Origin: Schistocerca nitens
Taxonomy: Eukaryota > Arthropoda > Insecta > Orthoptera > Acrididae
Length of the DNA stretch: 64,000 nucleotides
NCBI RefSeq assembly: GCF_023898315.1
Contig: NC_064622.1
Location: forward strand, 166,552,178-166,616,177
Direction of reading: 5' to 3'
This document shows positions 61,240 to 64,000 of this stretch, piece by piece. Below the pieces are notes generated by a model. The model was given only the letters and a program-made list of their open reading frames with translations. It did not search any database and was not told the origin of the DNA. Both the position numbers and the translations under genes were made by a program. Every line of letters starts with the position of its first letter. The first letter of the stretch is position 1.

Positions 61240-61635
61240 GCAGGGGTTCTGTGGGGGGCGGGAGTGGTGGTGTTGGTGGTGGTGGTGGTGGTGGTGGGAG
61301 GGGGGGGGAGTCTTTTCAGCTGGGGGAGATGCTGAGATATCAAGGGGAGGGAGGTCATTATCAAGCGTCCAAGTTGGCTTGAGTCTGTTGATGGCACTTA
61401 CCATGTAAGAAGAAAGAAGGTGTGGTTGGAGCACTGGAATATTTTGCGGGGGCCAGAATAAGACTGTTGGAGAGTGGCCCGCACAGTACAATTGCATAGT
61501 GTAACATAGTCGCAGTTCTCCAAGTTCTTATGAATAAAGATGCATGGGGCAGTGTTGGGCAGTGGAGGCGGAGTATGTCGGCAAGCGAAGCCTGCAGGTT
61601 GTCCTTCGTATGTTTCTTAAAAGTGCTCAAAAGTA
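61240..61635 (-). pseudogene. gypsy-type (Ty3-like) LTR retrotransposon, C-terminal pol fragment
   Basis: On the minus strand from 61630 the reading starts TKDNLQASLADILRLHCPTL, the post-integrase block (DLQAS-AELLYG...LRLP-like). In shifted frame it continues with an integrase C-terminal block (ENCDYV, SGPRKIFQCSNHTFFLLTW) and a Pro-rich tail. A CCA/TGG run at 61258-61300 lies in this tail. It belongs with the integrase core at 63346-64000 and is separated from it by about 1.7 kb of inserted sequence. Frame changes make it non-functional. Confidence 0.65.
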
Positions 61636-61649
61636 CTTAATTTTAACGC

Positions 61650-63340
61650 TGTGCAATAAAAGTCTTTATTGTGCTTATTGTGTCTATTTTTATCTTGGCA
61701 ATTATATTGAAACTAAAAAATCAATTAACTTGTCAAAGTGAAAAAGGAAAGGAAAAAAAAGACTGCGTATATAGATCGAAGGCCAAAGCAGTTATGAGGG
61801 TTGCTCAGCTACGTGACGTGTAATGCGAGAGGGGTAAGGCTGTCCCTGCCTCAGGCATGTAGAATAGAGTGGGGGTATGATTACACACATCACTGGCAAA
61901 TGACACCATTACTGCAGTGGCAAAGGAGCAAAGAAACCTTAACCAAATAGTACAACTGTGACAAGAAAATATCTGTGGCAAAGCGTCCCTTACTTGTAAC
62001 ATGGGTCTGGTGAAAATGATGCAAACAGGTGTATTTTTAAAATTGTGATTAAAATGCCTGGAAAGTGTGCATTTAGCCAACTGTGGCCATGATAAGATGA
62101 ATATAAACAATGGCTAGTGCTATTGAAAGACATTCACAAAGAAAAGTGTAAGATTTATGTAAAGGACCTTGATATAACGATGATGGGAGAAGCACATTAA
62201 AAGCCCATGTGAGAGGTAAGTGTTATTTCATGTTATATGCAACTTGATTAGAATGACTTGACTTATCGTGCTGCTATGGAGTTTGGATGTTTCGTGCAGC
62301 AAATTCCAAATAAAAAATATGGAGATTTTGATGATAAAATTTCAAGATTAGATGACTTCCTATACAAGCATATGTATTCAAGAGGTTTAAAAGAAATCTG
62401 GGAGCTTTTCAAGAAGATTGTAATCTGCTCACATGGTCGGGCAACAGTAGAGTGAATTCCCAATCAACAAACCTCTAGAAGTAGTGTGTCTGAAAGAAAG
62501 ATCCTATGTTTCTATGTGCCAATTTAAAGACCACCTTAAACTTTGTGAGGGAGTGCAAAATATACAAATTACTAAGGATTTGTTAGCATCTGTGTCTTCT
62601 GCAAGAAAAAAATATGTGGCGTATCTTGAGGAAAAACAATTTTACAAACCAAGACACTATCAGAAAGGAAGTGCAAATTGCAAGAGGAATTGGAAAGTTT
62701 AAAGCAGAAAAGAATGATCCTCGATTCTGACATTTGTTCATTGCACAAATCAGTTGATGAACTTTCAGAGGTTGAAGAAAAAGACAAGGATCATTCCATA
62801 CTGCTCACAATCTAATATACTAAGGAAAAATGCTCATGGAAAGAAAGAAGAGGTTAAAGCATTAGTCAGACAGATTAAGGAAAAAACTGATGAACTTTAA
62901 AACATGATTTACCGTTTTTATCTGTACTATGGCTTTTGTGATTAATTTTTTTAGTGCATATAAGTTTTTCTTATTGACAATTGATGGTCAATTTCAATTG
63001 AATTCATGTGTTTGAAATTACTTTTATGCATTATTGTATGATAGAAAATGCAGAGAGGACTATAAAATGTGACATACTTAGTTTAACTGCTTTTAATAAG
63101 AAAAACATTTTTCAATGATCGAGCAGGAGTGCAGTGAAGGATATTGATGGTAAGTTTTCAAAGAATTTGTCTTATTTCTATGATGTTGATACTGTTGGAT
63201 TTTATTATAGTGATACTACATTGAAGTTATCATCTGTTTGTACATGTTTACTCTTGACCTCACTACAGCATTGAGTGCAACCACTGTCAGTTAAGAAAAG
63301 CCCCTTAAAAGTCCGTAATTTTTGTTTTGTAAATTCAGTA
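61650..63340 (+). mobile_element. hAT-like transposon, internally deleted, inside the gypsy element
   Basis: A start at 62054 gives MPGKCAFSQLWP, then DEYKQWLVLLKDIHKEKCKI and ITMMGEA...HVRGK, resembling the BED-like zinc-finger start of a common insect transposon family (the second Cys reads Tyr). After a gap the C-terminal half follows: KISRLDDFLYKHMYSRGLKE (about 62334-62395), IWELFKKIVICSHGRATVE (about 62396-62455, hAT dimerisation-like), a stop, LKERSYVSMCQFKDHLKLCE (about 62486-62545). A charged coiled coil (LEEKQFYK, LQEELESLKQKRMILDSDIC, LHKSVDEL) runs to about 62770. The middle of the transposase is absent. Family assignment is from recall; terminal repeats were not fixed. Confidence 0.5.
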
Positions 63341-63345
63341 TGAAC

Positions 63346-64000
63346 CCTGTCCTGTGCGAATTCCGAGCACAACCTTGGGGAGAGCCTCGGACCAGGAAGT
63401 AGAAATGACACATTAGTGTGGCTTTAAGGGCATGGTTCTAGTGTTCAACCAACCCATTACTTTGGAGATGGTAAACAATTGTATGAAATTTATTGGCTTC
63501 ACACAAGTCACACAGCCGTCTGAAAAGAGCGGATTCAAAATGTCACCCCCGATCAGTAGTAATAGAAGACGTGCAACTGAAGCTAGCAATCCGCAAGATG
63601 ACAGTATCGGTGGTAATGTCTGGGAGAGGCACAGCCTCAACCCATTTGCTGATATGTTCGATAACAGATAGTACGTATTTGCAGCTGTCTGAGGAGGGAA
63701 GAAGCAATGAGGTTGTCAAAATTGTCCTTTGGGGATGCCGAATTGACCTAGCGTAGATTGGGCGTGGTGTCCGACTTTACTATGTTGACATGATAAACAT
63801 GCACATCCATCTGAAACTGTTTATCTTAATCCCCATCCAAATGAAGCATCTGGTGACAAGGCAATTAGTGGTTTTAATGCCTCGGAGAGCAAGATTGTGA
63901 ATGGCTGAGAAGATTTTGTAGTGCAGTGAGTCCAGAATAAGGGGTCAGGTGTATCTGTGGAGGTGTTACATAGGACAGGGCGCAAAGAGCCAGGGAAATG
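63346..64000 (-). pseudogene. gypsy-type LTR retrotransposon integrase core, degraded
   Basis: Minus-strand reading from the window edge: AIHNLALRGIKTTNCLVTRC (about 63905-63840, remnant of the HHCC zinc domain), FGIPKGQF-like sequence near 63740, DSCKYVLSVIEHISKWVEAV (about 63690-63625, where the usual core Asp of the VID motif reads Glu), ITTDRG-HFESALF (about 63555-63515, core Asp), and QSNGLVEH (about 63455-63430, core Glu). The block LPKVVLGIRTGQG ends at about 63345, and the C-terminal part resumes at 61635 beyond the hAT-like insertion. Several stops and frame changes are present. The 5' half of the element is outside the window. Confidence 0.75.

Noticed and set aside
61228..61497. 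His- and Pro-rich frame on the minus strand
   Set aside because: The His run is the TGG/CCA simple repeat read in one frame; only the surrounding gyps-type pol similarity is supported.

Overview
The window is eukaryotic and almost certainly from a large-genome insect. The repeat families (a CR1-like LINE with a TAGATG-type 3' tail, an RTE-type LINE ending in CAA repeats, tRNA-derived SINEs, a Tc1 family with CAGGTGTCCGGATAC ends) match what I remember of Orthoptera (locusts and grasshoppers). That assignment rests on recall of repeats plus one insect-like host gene, not on a search. There are no operons, prokaryotic genes or CRISPR arrays. | The only host gene I can identify with confidence is the 3' part of unc-119, a lipid-binding trafficking chaperone, on the + strand. 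Two short exons lie at 34947-35061 and 35145-35317. The terminal exon is at 51105-51223, after a 15.8 kb intron made largely of transposable elements. The 5' exons are not visible in the window. One possible antisense exon of unknown identity lies at 34647-34853. | Layout: 1-6200 holds CR1-like LINE, Tc1, Penelope-like (PLE) and RTE debris, with a complete 1.3 kb mariner at 3057-4359. 6541-23926 is one old I/Jockey-group LINE (J1) cut into three pieces by two later insertions: a CR1-like LINE with an esterase-type ORF1 (9263-15200, itself carrying an RTE fragment) and a nearly intact 6.2 kb I/Jockey-group LINE with RNase H (J2, 16302-22490). 24370-34500 contains a Tc1 relic split by a SINE, a PIF/Harbinger element split by a full-length RTE, and another CR1-like LINE interrupted by an RTE fragment and a second SINE. 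| The large unc-119 intron (35318-51104) holds, in order: a palindromic element; a second esterase-family LINE split by a long-inverted-repeat element with hammerhead-like cores; a four-deep nest (RTE, mariner-like, RTE, RTE) at 39096-44509; a deleted mariner; a foldback mariner; a deleted PLE; and a decayed piggyBac. 51224-57686 is AT-rich 3' flank without recognisable genes. It is followed by a second foldback mariner, a SINE-like repeat, and a gypsy-type LTR element split by a hAT-like transposon at the right edge. | How the parts work together: autonomous LINEs supply replication machinery that the SINEs appear to borrow (shared 3' tails). DNA transposons and LINEs have repeatedly landed inside one another, and TA dinucleotides, target-site duplications and resuming reading frames allow the order to be read. 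Nearly every element is broken. The best preserved are J2, the 333-codon RTE fragment at 14064-15065 and the esterase ORF1 at 12288-13037.
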